64,000 bases of DNA from an uncultured Erythrobacter sp. (GTDB lineage Bacteria; Pseudomonadota; Alphaproteobacteria; Sphingomonadales; Sphingomonadaceae), in the NCBI RefSeq assembly GCF_947499705.1, contig NZ_CANMPJ010000001.1, positions 1,027,501 through 1,091,500 of the forward strand, written 5' to 3'. This document shows positions 54,378-62,863 of this stretch, in pieces. Below the pieces are notes generated by a model that worked only from the letters and a program-made list of their open reading frames with translations, did no database searches and was not told the origin of the DNA. The translations under genes and the position numbers were made by a program. Numbering within the stretch: position 1 is the first letter of the stretch; each line of letters begins with the position of its first letter.

Positions 54378-54919
54378 CGTTCACCCCCTCTTTCCTGCGC
54401 GACCAACGCCGGTCTTCCGGGCCATTCTTGAAACTGAAGCTAGACCGAGAATATCCGCCTTGCAATCACCGACTTCAGTAAATTGACGCGTTTCTACAAA
54501 GGAAATGAAATAAATATCGAATCACCAATCATTCGATTTCGAACAAGTGTGATTCGATCAGACTCGATTTGACGTAATTCTACAAATATATCGAATAGAT
54601 TGACGACCTGTAGAATTCCAAAATCACTAGAATTGCGGCTCATGTTTCCAGAATCATGCCTCAAGAGTGCGTTTTTCGAAAATTTCTTCTCTCTCTCCCA
54701 AACCCCAATCAAAACCGGTTCAAGTCCTAGGGTTTGTGGGAAATATTGCCAAAAATCGCCCTTTGTAGAAACACGACGTTCTGTCGTATTCTTACAAAAT
54801 ATTTGAGTAAACTACTCAAACATATGAAAAAATAGCTTTGCGAATCTATTGGCTTCGAATACCTTTCAATCACGGGAAACGCAGAAAATACAAAATAACT
54901 AATAATCAGGGGGATTAGT
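54378..54919. promoter_or_regulatory. AT-rich divergent intergenic region with repeated short motifs
   Basis: 542 bp between two divergent operons, far more AT-rich than its surroundings. TTCTACAAA occurs at 54492-54500 and 54578-54586, and inverted (TTTGTAGAA) at 54762-54770, with near copies at 54609 and 54789. ATCGAAT or its inverse ATTCGAT occurs at 54516, 54531, 54552 and 54590. No coding frame is convincing. The arrangement suggests binding sites for one or two regulators controlling both operons, but no regulator gene is adjacent. AT-rich DNA of this type is also a target for H-NS-like silencers. Confidence 0.6.
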
Positions 54920-55708
54920 ATGCCTTATCTGAACGATGGCGCACGTGCATTGAAAAGTCATATCCGAAAAGAAGTTGAATTCGAGAAATCCGTAGCGCGC
55001 GGTAGTCGAGGTTCGATTGTCAAAAGAGTCCAGGAATGGAGCTGTTTGCATGGCCACAAACTGGTTGCAGATGGCATTTTCGGACCGGCGACAGAGGCCG
55101 GCGTCAAGGCATTCCAGTCCAAATCCGGCATCCGGGCGAGCGGCAAGGTAGATCGCACGACATACATGGCGTTTGTCTCACCAATGCTGCGAGTGTTGGA
55201 GCCGATTACTCACAACGGCACTCTGACCGACGCGGTTGCCAAGCTCGCCCGCAAGCATCTTGCCGAACATCCACGCGAAATTGGCGGTCAAAACCGAGGG
55301 CCTTGGGTCCGGCTCTACATGGACGGCAACGAAGGCAATGCCTGGCCGTGGTGTGCCGGTTTTGTGACGTTCATCCTGAAGCAGGCCTGCGAACTCACAG
55401 GTAAGCCGATGCCGATCGCAGGGAGCTTTTCCTGCGACGTGCTGGCGATGCAGGCCAAGCAGAAAGGCCGCTTCTGCCGCGAAAACGACATTGACGACCA
55501 TGTCCGCAACACAGGCGGCGCACCGGCAATCTTCCTTGTCCGCCGCACATCCACCGATTGGACCCACACCGGCTTCGCAATGAGCTTCGGCCGGGAGGTG
55601 ATGGATACCCTTGAAGGCAACACCAATGATGAAGGCAGCCGCGAGGGCTACGAGGTGTGTGAACGCATCCGCAGCTTCTCGAGCAAAGACCTGATCGTGC
55701 TGGGCTGA
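54920..55708 (+). CDS. Peptidoglycan-binding protein with CHAP-like amidase domain
   Basis: 262 residues, first gene of the rightward operon, with GGGGG upstream of the ATG. Residues 28-90 are a peptidoglycan-binding type 1 domain (GSIVKRVQEWSCLHGHKLVA then DGIFGPATEAGVKAFQ). Residues 120-250 look like a CHAP/NlpC-type hydrolase with Cys in AWPWCAGFVTFI and His in STDWTHTGFAMSF. No signal peptide is present, so it is exported by another route or released at lysis, as with phage lysins and tail hydrolases. It could let the assembly encoded downstream cross the cell wall; that is inference. Confidence 0.75.
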   Translation: MPYLNDGARALKSHIRKEVEFEKSVARGSRGSIVKRVQEWSCLHGHKLVADGIFGPATEAGVKAFQSKSGIRASGKVDRTTYMAFVSPMLRVLEPITHNGTLTDAVAKLARKHLAEHPREIGGQNRGPWVRLYMDGNEGNAWPWCAGFVTFILKQACELTGKPMPIAGSFSCDVLAMQAKQKGRFCRENDIDDHVRNTGGAPAIFLVRRTSTDWTHTGFAMSFGREVMDTLEGNTNDEGSREGYEVCERIRSFSSKDLIVLG

Positions 55709-55715
55709 GGGCGTC

Positions 55716-58109
55716 ATGGCGAAGAAACCGAAGAAAAAGAACAACCCCCTCAAGCTTTTGCTGCGCGGGCTGTCGCGTGAGAAGGGGCAGTTGAAGCCTG
55801 TAACGGTGAAGACAAATGGCAGGCGCAAGGTGCGTCCGGCGCCAAGGCCGACGCCTCGACCAGTAACTATTACCAAGCCAACAGTCGTTTCGAAGCCGAA
55901 GCCGATTGTAGCCACTGCAAAACCAATAGTGACGTCTGCTCCGGCCAGCGCGGCGATGCTGAAATCGATCAACACGATGCGCATGCCCAAGGTCGCGCTT
56001 GCTCCAAAACTGCTCAAGGGAAACATCAAGCTTCACAACGCAGTTCTCAGCAGAGCGATCTCCAGCATTGCGCTGACTCAGCTTAAGATCACCCCGCGCA
56101 AGAAGAGTGATATCGACGGCCCGGTTTCAGGAGCTCCCGAACCAACCGGCTCAACGATCTTCGAAAACGGCAAGGATACAAACCGCAAATACGTCTTGCC
56201 TGAATACGAGGTAGCCGAAGATGTCCTGTCCGATGCGAGCGGGACCACACGCAAGGCTGCAGTGGCCACGACGATCGCTCCCGATGGCCGCTTCATGCTC
56301 GAAGTCGGGCTCGATCCCCACAAGAGCGACGGGCACAAGCGCAGGGCTGCGGATGCAGAGTTCCTCGATCACAAAGTCCGTTGCAGCATCGAATTTCCCG
56401 ACCCCAGGCTGGCCAACCGCACGACGAAAGTGACTGCGGAGGAGCTGCTCGAAGGAACCGATGGCCGCATCATCGCGCGCATCTATTTCGACTCCAGCAC
56501 CGAATTTGGCCAGGCGATGAAGGCCATTCTCGACACGGAAAGCGCCAGCCTGATCATCGACCGTGTCGCGCAAGTGTGGCTGCCGGTGAAGAAGAATGCC
56601 TCGGCGCCCAAGCCTGCTCGGCCTCCTCAGCAGCCGCGTCGTCCTCGCGTTCGCCGCCGCCCACGCCGTGTTCGGCCGCAGACGATGGAAATGCGGGCCC
56701 TGCCAGTGGGAGGGATCCGTTTGGCCCGTCCGCAAGTCGCCGCGATCGCTGCAGCTAGTGCGGCGGCACAGGCATCGCAGGAATATCGCAAGACGAGCCG
56801 CACGATCAGCCAAAAACTGAATTTCTGGCTGCTGCGAGACTTGCATGCAGATCTGCTCGATGCGGTTGGCGGCGAAGTTCCGGCTGGCGGGAGCTTCCGG
56901 ATCGAGCGGGTCGAATTCGAAGAGAGAGTCCACTCGTACTTTATCGATCCGAACGACCGCGACCGTGTGCATTTCCTTCCAGACTCGTTCCGATTGCAGC
57001 GCAAGAATGACGTGCCGCGCACGCCTTTGATGCTGGTGCGATCGGTACCGGCAACGGAAGAGGGCGGCGAAACGCAGTTCGAACTTGAGTTCATTGCCAC
57101 GCCGCATATCGACGAAGATCGCCTGCTGGCGGCAAGCGATGAACTTGGTTTCACCGATACAGACGGCGAGCGACATGAATTCGAGTTTGTGCCGCTGTCG
57201 GTAAGCGGGGCCGAACTGCGGCTCGCTCTTCCCAGCAGCAGCGGCGGCGGGTTCGAAGTGATCGCCAACGCCCAGGTCGATTTGCAGTCGGGCGTATCGG
57301 TCAGGCTCCAACTGGCCGAAACCGACTTTCTCAGCATCTTCAACGCGCTGCGCGGCGAGGGCTCACACATCGTCATGAACGGCGAGGTCAAACTGGATCT
57401 GGGCGGTCCGGCACCCGAGACTATTCCCGTTGAGCTGCGACTGGATTCCATGAACGGTGAAGCTCTCGAGCTTGACCTTTTGCAGCCTCTCAATGCCCGT
57501 TCAGTGAACATCAGCCTTCTGAATGTGATCGAAAGCCCATTGAGGATCGAAGGTCTGAGGCCAGTCGCAGTGGTCGGTGAAGATACGATCCCGCTCAACA
57601 TAACAAAGAAACAGCCTGATTTCGGTCAGGTCATCCAGCCAGGCAGCGACTTTCGGATGAGAGTCGAGGCGGCGGCGGATTTGCCGGAAGATGGCTCCTT
57701 CCACGTCCTGTATGAAGACATGGATATTGAGATCGACACCGATCACGAAGCGGTATTCGACGCGGTGTTCGATGAATCCAGCTCGGTTGCGCTGGAACAG
57801 GAAATCGAAGTTGCGACTTTCGCGCCGTTCTTCACCAATTCCGGCGATCATGAGAATGGCGCGCTCATCGCGTTCTTCATCGAGTTCCAGGATGGCGATG
57901 ATGTCACTCTGGAAGCTACCCAGCTTAAGTCGGAGACGAGCATTGAATTGCCGCTGGCCGACATCGTTTTCCGCAAGGAATCCGAGGGAGAATACACCTA
58001 CCGCATCAGCGAAATTCGCGAACGCGGCATGGTGGGCCCCACTGCCTGGAAGACGAGCACCAGCAGCACGCTGAATGTCCTTCCGATTCAGCCCGGCGAC
58101 CTCGCATGA
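55716..58109 (+). CDS. Large modular protein A of the unknown system
   Basis: 797 residues, not recognised. The N-terminus (1-60) is very basic, with runs of Lys and Pro. A second Arg/Pro-rich block lies near 300-325. Between and after these are beta-rich segments. Near 415-500 a block (VHFLPDSFRLQRKNDVP, FELEFIATPHIDEDRL, GAELRLALP) matches the opening module of the last two proteins in the operon. Around 525-575, VSVRLQLAETDFLSIFNALR and VMNGEVKLDLGG match the module found in all five proteins. The last 80 residues (AFFIEFQDGDD, GEYTYRISEIRERG) resemble the 94-residue repeat of the 723-residue protein. No signal peptide. The next gene's start overlaps its stop by four bases. Confidence 0.8.
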   Translation: MAKKPKKKNNPLKLLLRGLSREKGQLKPVTVKTNGRRKVRPAPRPTPRPVTITKPTVVSKPKPIVATAKPIVTSAPASAAMLKSINTMRMPKVALAPKLLKGNIKLHNAVLSRAISSIALTQLKITPRKKSDIDGPVSGAPEPTGSTIFENGKDTNRKYVLPEYEVAEDVLSDASGTTRKAAVATTIAPDGRFMLEVGLDPHKSDGHKRRAADAEFLDHKVRCSIEFPDPRLANRTTKVTAEELLEGTDGRIIARIYFDSSTEFGQAMKAILDTESASLIIDRVAQVWLPVKKNASAPKPARPPQQPRRPRVRRRPRRVRPQTMEMRALPVGGIRLARPQVAAIAAASAAAQASQEYRKTSRTISQKLNFWLLRDLHADLLDAVGGEVPAGGSFRIERVEFEERVHSYFIDPNDRDRVHFLPDSFRLQRKNDVPRTPLMLVRSVPATEEGGETQFELEFIATPHIDEDRLLAASDELGFTDTDGERHEFEFVPLSVSGAELRLALPSSSGGGFEVIANAQVDLQSGVSVRLQLAETDFLSIFNALRGEGSHIVMNGEVKLDLGGPAPETIPVELRLDSMNGEALELDLLQPLNARSVNISLLNVIESPLRIEGLRPVAVVGEDTIPLNITKKQPDFGQVIQPGSDFRMRVEAAADLPEDGSFHVLYEDMDIEIDTDHEAVFDAVFDESSSVALEQEIEVATFAPFFTNSGDHENGALIAFFIEFQDGDDVTLEATQLKSETSIELPLADIVFRKESEGEYTYRISEIRERGMVGPTAWKTSTSSTLNVLPIQPGDLA

Positions 58110-59866
58110 GCCGCGCGAGCACTCCCGATTGGGGCGCTCCCATTCACGGCGCGCATTCCGGCATCTACCGCCGAGCGAGCGGAGGCAATGGCAGCGTCGC
58201 AATCCCCACCGCTGTGGCGTTGGACGGGCGGGGCAAGCGGTCGCCGCTTTCCCTGACCTTGTTCCGTCGCAACGATGACGGCGATCTCGACACTGCCGGT
58301 CGGCTCGATCTGAATTGGCGGCTGGCGTTTCACGATCTTGGAGAGATCGAACGGGGCGCAGCACGGCGCATGCCGCGCCCAATCTCTAAGGCGCTGCCCG
58401 AAGGTGGCTCGTTTCGGATCTATTCGCTGTTGCAGGAAATCAGCCTTCCGAAATCTCTGAAGCACGAGATCACCCTATCCGCGACTGGCCGGGCCAGCGG
58501 CCCTGCGATCCACCGGATGGATGCTGACGATGCGGGCTTCATGGCCGGATTGCTTGAAAGCGAAACCATGCCGATTGGCATTATCGGCCAGGTCGGTGTG
58601 ATGGGCATGAGTCCGCGCTTCCGGGCACGAGCGACGATTGATCGAAAACGCGCCGTCGCCGCCTTGCAAAAACTGGCTAGTCCAACAGGGGAAATTCCAG
58701 ACCGAGATCTGGCTGAACTGCTGGCGACCAGACTTCCGGCTGCCATTGAAATCGAAGGCAAGGTCCCACGCGGGGCTGATCGCCGGATATTCGGCGAAAC
58801 CCTGCGCGACCATATCGCGCGTGCGCTGCTGGTTCCAACGCCTCCTGTATCAATCGAAAGCGGTGCTTGCTGGCGTCTACGTGAGGGCGAGGAACGCGGC
58901 GGAACGCTAAACTTCGATCTTTCAAAAGAGACACTGTGTCTGCGGGTATTTGCGAGTCAGTTTGACCTCAACACCGCACTTGATGGCTTCGACAAAGACA
59001 CTCTGGTCAAACGCAAGACAGTCGATGCGATTCCGCGCCACGGACGCACCATCACCGTTTTGACCAACCTGCCCGAGCGTCCAGATGGCGTGCTCGATTG
59101 GGGCGTGCACATCTCGGTTCCGCCCGCCGCGCCGCATCGTCCGCAGGCCATCAACCACACGCTTTCATCGCTTTCGAGCGACTCCGATCCTGTCGAATTG
59201 GAACTAAAGATCGGGCCCAGCGAGACGCTGAGCTACGAAGTGCGCGGATACGCGGTGACGATGCGCGGATCGGACTTCGCCCAGCCCGAAGGCGACCCGG
59301 TCGAGATTACCAAAGACATTCTGATTATCGGGCCTGACCTGATCCCGGTCTCAACACGCGGTTTTGAGGCGAGCGAACGCCTGGCAGCGGCGGGAACGCT
59401 CACGCTGACAGGTTGGGACAATGACAAGGTGGTCGAGACGATCACCTGGCCTAGAGAGGCTTCTCAATTGAGTGTCTGGAGCGACACTGCCGACGATGCG
59501 ACGTTCCGGATCGAGCTGTCTGGAGAGGACCGTTCGGTCACTTCCGAAGCATTTGTCGCCGATGGAAGCGCGCTCGATTTCCATCTGTTTGCCGAGTTTG
59601 GCAGCCGGTCGGTTTCGCTTAGCGTTGATCTCGCTGATGGCGAGCACTGCGCAATCGACATCAAGGGTGAGGACGAAGCGGACCACTCCACGCTCGCATT
59701 CAGTTCGAGCCGCAAACAGCGTGACTACGAATGGTTCTGCGGCAATCCGTTACTCGGAGGCCTGCTGATCCGGCGCCATGGCGATGATGATTGGCAGTCA
59801 TTTTCGTCTACGTCCGATCAGATTGATCTTGGACCGATCTGCAAAGCCGTGGAGCCGGTTCAATGA
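58106..59866 (+). CDS. Large modular protein B of the unknown system
   Basis: 586 residues, not recognised. After a short N-terminal region, residues 121-180 carry the shared module: HEITLSATGRA, FMAGLLESETMPIGIIGQVG and PRFRARATIDRKRAVAALQK, close in pattern to the last protein of the operon. A middle section (190-300) is followed by beta-rich sequence to the end, with stretches such as TLTLTGWDNDKVVETITWP resembling the repeat units of the 723-residue protein. No signal peptide, membrane span or catalytic motif seen. Four-base overlaps with both neighbours indicate coupled translation, so the products are probably made in fixed ratio. Confidence 0.8.
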   Translation: MSRASTPDWGAPIHGAHSGIYRRASGGNGSVAIPTAVALDGRGKRSPLSLTLFRRNDDGDLDTAGRLDLNWRLAFHDLGEIERGAARRMPRPISKALPEGGSFRIYSLLQEISLPKSLKHEITLSATGRASGPAIHRMDADDAGFMAGLLESETMPIGIIGQVGVMGMSPRFRARATIDRKRAVAALQKLASPTGEIPDRDLAELLATRLPAAIEIEGKVPRGADRRIFGETLRDHIARALLVPTPPVSIESGACWRLREGEERGGTLNFDLSKETLCLRVFASQFDLNTALDGFDKDTLVKRKTVDAIPRHGRTITVLTNLPERPDGVLDWGVHISVPPAAPHRPQAINHTLSSLSSDSDPVELELKIGPSETLSYEVRGYAVTMRGSDFAQPEGDPVEITKDILIIGPDLIPVSTRGFEASERLAAAGTLTLTGWDNDKVVETITWPREASQLSVWSDTADDATFRIELSGEDRSVTSEAFVADGSALDFHLFAEFGSRSVSLSVDLADGEHCAIDIKGEDEADHSTLAFSSSRKQRDYEWFCGNPLLGGLLIRRHGDDDWQSFSSTSDQIDLGPICKAVEPVQ

Positions 59867-60624
59867 CGCTCCAATCAATCATGATCGACGGCAACTGTGT
59901 CTGGTTTGCGGATGACAAGCCGGGGCTGGGCTGGTGGCACAGCGGTGCCATCCAGCCGCAGACTGACGCGAGTGATCAACCCAAAGCGAGTGTGATCGAA
60001 GCTGGCGGCGTGCTGATGGTCCAATGCGTGGCGCGACTGGCTCCAAAGCCGGAAAGCAACGTGTCGCTCGCGACCGAATTTGCGCGTCAGATGGGGCAGA
60101 GTCCCGATCAAGTCGTGCTGAACGAAGCGAACCTGACTGTTCGCGAGGCGCGGCTGGAGCTGCGTACCGGCGATGGCCAGATCGAGGTTCTCGGCCGATC
60201 GCAATCTTCGGGAATGTACCCCTTCGTGGCCGCAATCAGCGCGACTGTCATGGACAAGCAAGTCGATGTATTTCGCGCTGCACTGGCCGGTGAAGACGGC
60301 GCGGAATTGATCGCTGTCTACGATCTGACGGTCGATCTGCCTTTCGCTGTTGCTGCGATCGAGCACCACTCGATGGAGACGCCGGATACCGGCGGAGCTC
60401 CGCAAATTGCCTCGGCCTCCGCAAGTTTCGGCAGCACTACCGAAACCGCAGCCAACGCAGCCGGATCGGTGGCCAGTAGCTTTGCCGGAGACGCCATGGA
60501 CGCGATGGCGGGCACACCCACACCCGGCACAGCATCGGCGAGCGCCGCCTACCTTGAAACCGGCACCAACGCCCATCCCATTCAAATCATCACAAATGCC
60601 GCGCGCTGGTTCCCGGCGCCCTGA
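59863..60624 (+). CDS. Modular protein C of the unknown system
   Basis: 253 residues, not recognised. It opens with IMIDGNCVWFADDKPGLGWW, similar to the IIDGISVFRDHADP opening of the last protein. Residues 120-170 hold the shared module (FVAAISATVMDKQVDVFRAA then LIAVYDLTVDLPFAVAAI). The last 90 residues are low-complexity, rich in Ala, Ser, Gly and Thr, and end in a hydrophobic NAARWFPAP. Such a tail could be a linker or assembly signal. It starts inside the stop of the previous gene (ATGA). Confidence 0.75.
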   Translation: MTLQSIMIDGNCVWFADDKPGLGWWHSGAIQPQTDASDQPKASVIEAGGVLMVQCVARLAPKPESNVSLATEFARQMGQSPDQVVLNEANLTVREARLELRTGDGQIEVLGRSQSSGMYPFVAAISATVMDKQVDVFRAALAGEDGAELIAVYDLTVDLPFAVAAIEHHSMETPDTGGAPQIASASASFGSTTETAANAAGSVASSFAGDAMDAMAGTPTPGTASASAAYLETGTNAHPIQIITNAARWFPAP

Positions 60625-60655
60625 CACCTGACCAACGAACCAAGGAGAGAACACC

Positions 60656-62827
60656 ATGCTTAAACTGTACGATCAGCGCCTGATTGAAGGGGTCACAGTC
60701 TTCGGAGACGACCGCAAGGACAACCTGTTCTACCCATTCCCAGAGCAACCAACATTCCGCGTCAACGAAAAGGGATCGCCGATCCTGAAGTTCGTAAAGT
60801 TCCGCTCGATCAAGACGGAGGCTGGTAAGAAGGTTGGCGGAATCCTGAATTTCGACACGGAATTTGTCGTTCCCGAAGCGAAGCTCAAAAAGATCAAGAA
60901 GGAGCTCCAGAAGGAAGTCGACAAGAAATATCAGAAGCGCAACAAACAGCCGCCCAAGGTCCAGATCGGCACGATCCCTTTCATCAAAGGCTCCGCAGAG
61001 CTCGGGATCAATGACGAAAACAGCACGCTGGTCGACAAGATCACTGGCGCCGGTGTTCCATCGCTGGTTGGTCGCAACATCGCGACCTTCTCAGTCGAAT
61101 TATCGGAAATCGGTACGCCTGTCTTCGAAGCGGCGATGACCGGCAAAGGCGGCTTCGTAAACGTCATCTACAAATTGTACTTCTCGGCCCGCGTCGGCGA
61201 CGTCCGTGCCACAGCGCGGTTTCATGCCAGCAAGTATTACGAGTTCATGCAATCGATCGACGTCGAGGAGCGCTGGTTCCGCGAAGACGACTACAATGAG
61301 AAGATCGAAGAGGACCTGCGTCAGCGCGAGATCAAGGTCGTAGAGGTCATACCCGGCGCGCAATCCGATCCCAAAGTGGTCGATTCCATTCGCGCGTCGA
61401 TCCACCGATCACTTGATCAGGCGATCGCTCGCAACTTGTTGGGAGACGTCACAGCCGAGAAGCGCGATGCGGGTGAACTCTACACCAAGCACGATCTTGA
61501 GAACATCAAGCGCGATGTTTCGGTCAAGAAGATGACCAACATCCACATGAATATCAAAGAACAGCAGGTCATCGAGCATAACCTGAATCCGCAGGGCATT
61601 CTCGAAAACATCACCAACATGAAGCTGAAAGGCGGAGGGAAGGTGAAGTGGAAAGACCACATGATCGAGGTCGATGCTGACGACGAGTTCTTCCAGGAAC
61701 TGAACGTCGCGATCCAGGTCAATGCCGATTTCGAAAACCTGCCGCTGCACTCTGTCGAGGTTCTGTGCAAGTACAAGGAAGGGCAGGTCAAAGCCGAAGA
61801 GGAGTTCCTGTTCAACACCGCCGACACGGTCGAGAACTTCATCACCTTCACGCACGATAACAAGCGCGAATACACCTACTCGTACCAGGTCAATTACAAG
61901 GGCGAGTCCAAGACTCTCGATGTGAAGCCGACCAAGATCAGCGGTGACAAGCTGGTGATCAATGTCAGCGATCTGGGCATCTGGAAGCTCGACATCGCGG
62001 TTGGCGATATCAACTTCGATCAGGTCAAGCAGGCCCAGCTGACAGTCCGCTATGAAGACAGCGGCGTCGATCCGGTTGAGCGGGTGTTCAACATCACTTC
62101 GGACAATCCCGAACACCAGGTTCGAGAGCTGATCTTCAAACCGCGCAACAAGCCTTTCCAGTACAAGGTCAAGTACTTCATGGAGAACGGCAAGGAGTTC
62201 GAGCGTCCGTGGGAGAACCACGAAGCCGATCAGCTCTATGTCAACGATCCCTTCAGCGAACAGAAAGTCATCAAGCTGCGCGCGCTGGGCGATCTCGAAG
62301 ACAACATCAGCAAGATCTTCGTCGATGTTACCTACACCGATGCGGCGAACGATTATTCGCAGGCTGAAAGCTTCGTTCTGGATGATGACACGCCGTTCAA
62401 CGACTGGGCGATCCCTGTCATCGATGCTGCATCGGGCAAGACCGAATATCAGGGCTCGATCGTCTTCCAGGACGGCACGACCAAGGACATCCCGCTCACT
62501 GTTGCTCAGACCGATGTGATTTCGGTCGGCGAAGCCGTGCGCGACTTCCTGGAGATCACCGTTCTGCCAGACGTGCTCGACTGGACCGAGCTCAAGATGG
62601 TCATCGTTCAAATCAACTACAACGATGGCGACTCTGACGAGCGCAAGACACTGGTGTTCCGCGATGGTGATTCGGAATCTCTGGTGCGCGAGCCGCTCGG
62701 CGACGGCGCCAGCCACAAATACACCGTCACTCAGACGCACGTGATGAGCGACGGATCGCGGCGAGCCACCGGTCCGACCGAGAGCGAAGACACCATGCTG
62801 ATCCTCGAAACCCCGGTGATGGCCTAG
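60656..62827 (+). CDS. Large modular protein D with four tandem 94-residue repeats
   Basis: 723 residues, not recognised. Residues 20-115 are the opening module (FYPFPEQPTFRV, SPILKFVKFR, GGILNFDTEF). Residues 142-190 are the shared module (NIATFSVELSEIGTPVFEAA, VNVIYKLYFSARVG). A charged helical part (200-350) follows. From about 365 to the end are four beta-rich repeats, marked by the tyrosines at 373, 466, 560 and 655 (VLCKYKEG, TVRYEDSG, DVTYTDAA, QINYNDGD), each followed by an aromatic YxYxVxY-type strand. The repeat period is 93-95 residues. The protein looks built as an extended stalk or fibre. No signal peptide. A 31 bp gap separates it from the gene before. Confidence 0.82.
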   Translation: MLKLYDQRLIEGVTVFGDDRKDNLFYPFPEQPTFRVNEKGSPILKFVKFRSIKTEAGKKVGGILNFDTEFVVPEAKLKKIKKELQKEVDKKYQKRNKQPPKVQIGTIPFIKGSAELGINDENSTLVDKITGAGVPSLVGRNIATFSVELSEIGTPVFEAAMTGKGGFVNVIYKLYFSARVGDVRATARFHASKYYEFMQSIDVEERWFREDDYNEKIEEDLRQREIKVVEVIPGAQSDPKVVDSIRASIHRSLDQAIARNLLGDVTAEKRDAGELYTKHDLENIKRDVSVKKMTNIHMNIKEQQVIEHNLNPQGILENITNMKLKGGGKVKWKDHMIEVDADDEFFQELNVAIQVNADFENLPLHSVEVLCKYKEGQVKAEEEFLFNTADTVENFITFTHDNKREYTYSYQVNYKGESKTLDVKPTKISGDKLVINVSDLGIWKLDIAVGDINFDQVKQAQLTVRYEDSGVDPVERVFNITSDNPEHQVRELIFKPRNKPFQYKVKYFMENGKEFERPWENHEADQLYVNDPFSEQKVIKLRALGDLEDNISKIFVDVTYTDAANDYSQAESFVLDDDTPFNDWAIPVIDAASGKTEYQGSIVFQDGTTKDIPLTVAQTDVISVGEAVRDFLEITVLPDVLDWTELKMVIVQINYNDGDSDERKTLVFRDGDSESLVREPLGDGASHKYTVTQTHVMSDGSRRATGPTESEDTMLILETPVMA

Positions 62828-62863
62828 CTTCAGGCCATCGCCTCCTAATCACGGAGACGGATC

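Noticed and set aside
56151-57311. 386-residue minus-strand frame opposite protein A
   Set aside because: Same reasoning: protein A shares modules with its neighbours, while the antisense frame lacks any recognisable domain.
61409-62740. 443-residue minus-strand frame opposite protein D
   Set aside because: It mirrors the codon bias of protein D; protein D has repeats, paralogue similarity and operon position, whereas the antisense frame has no features.
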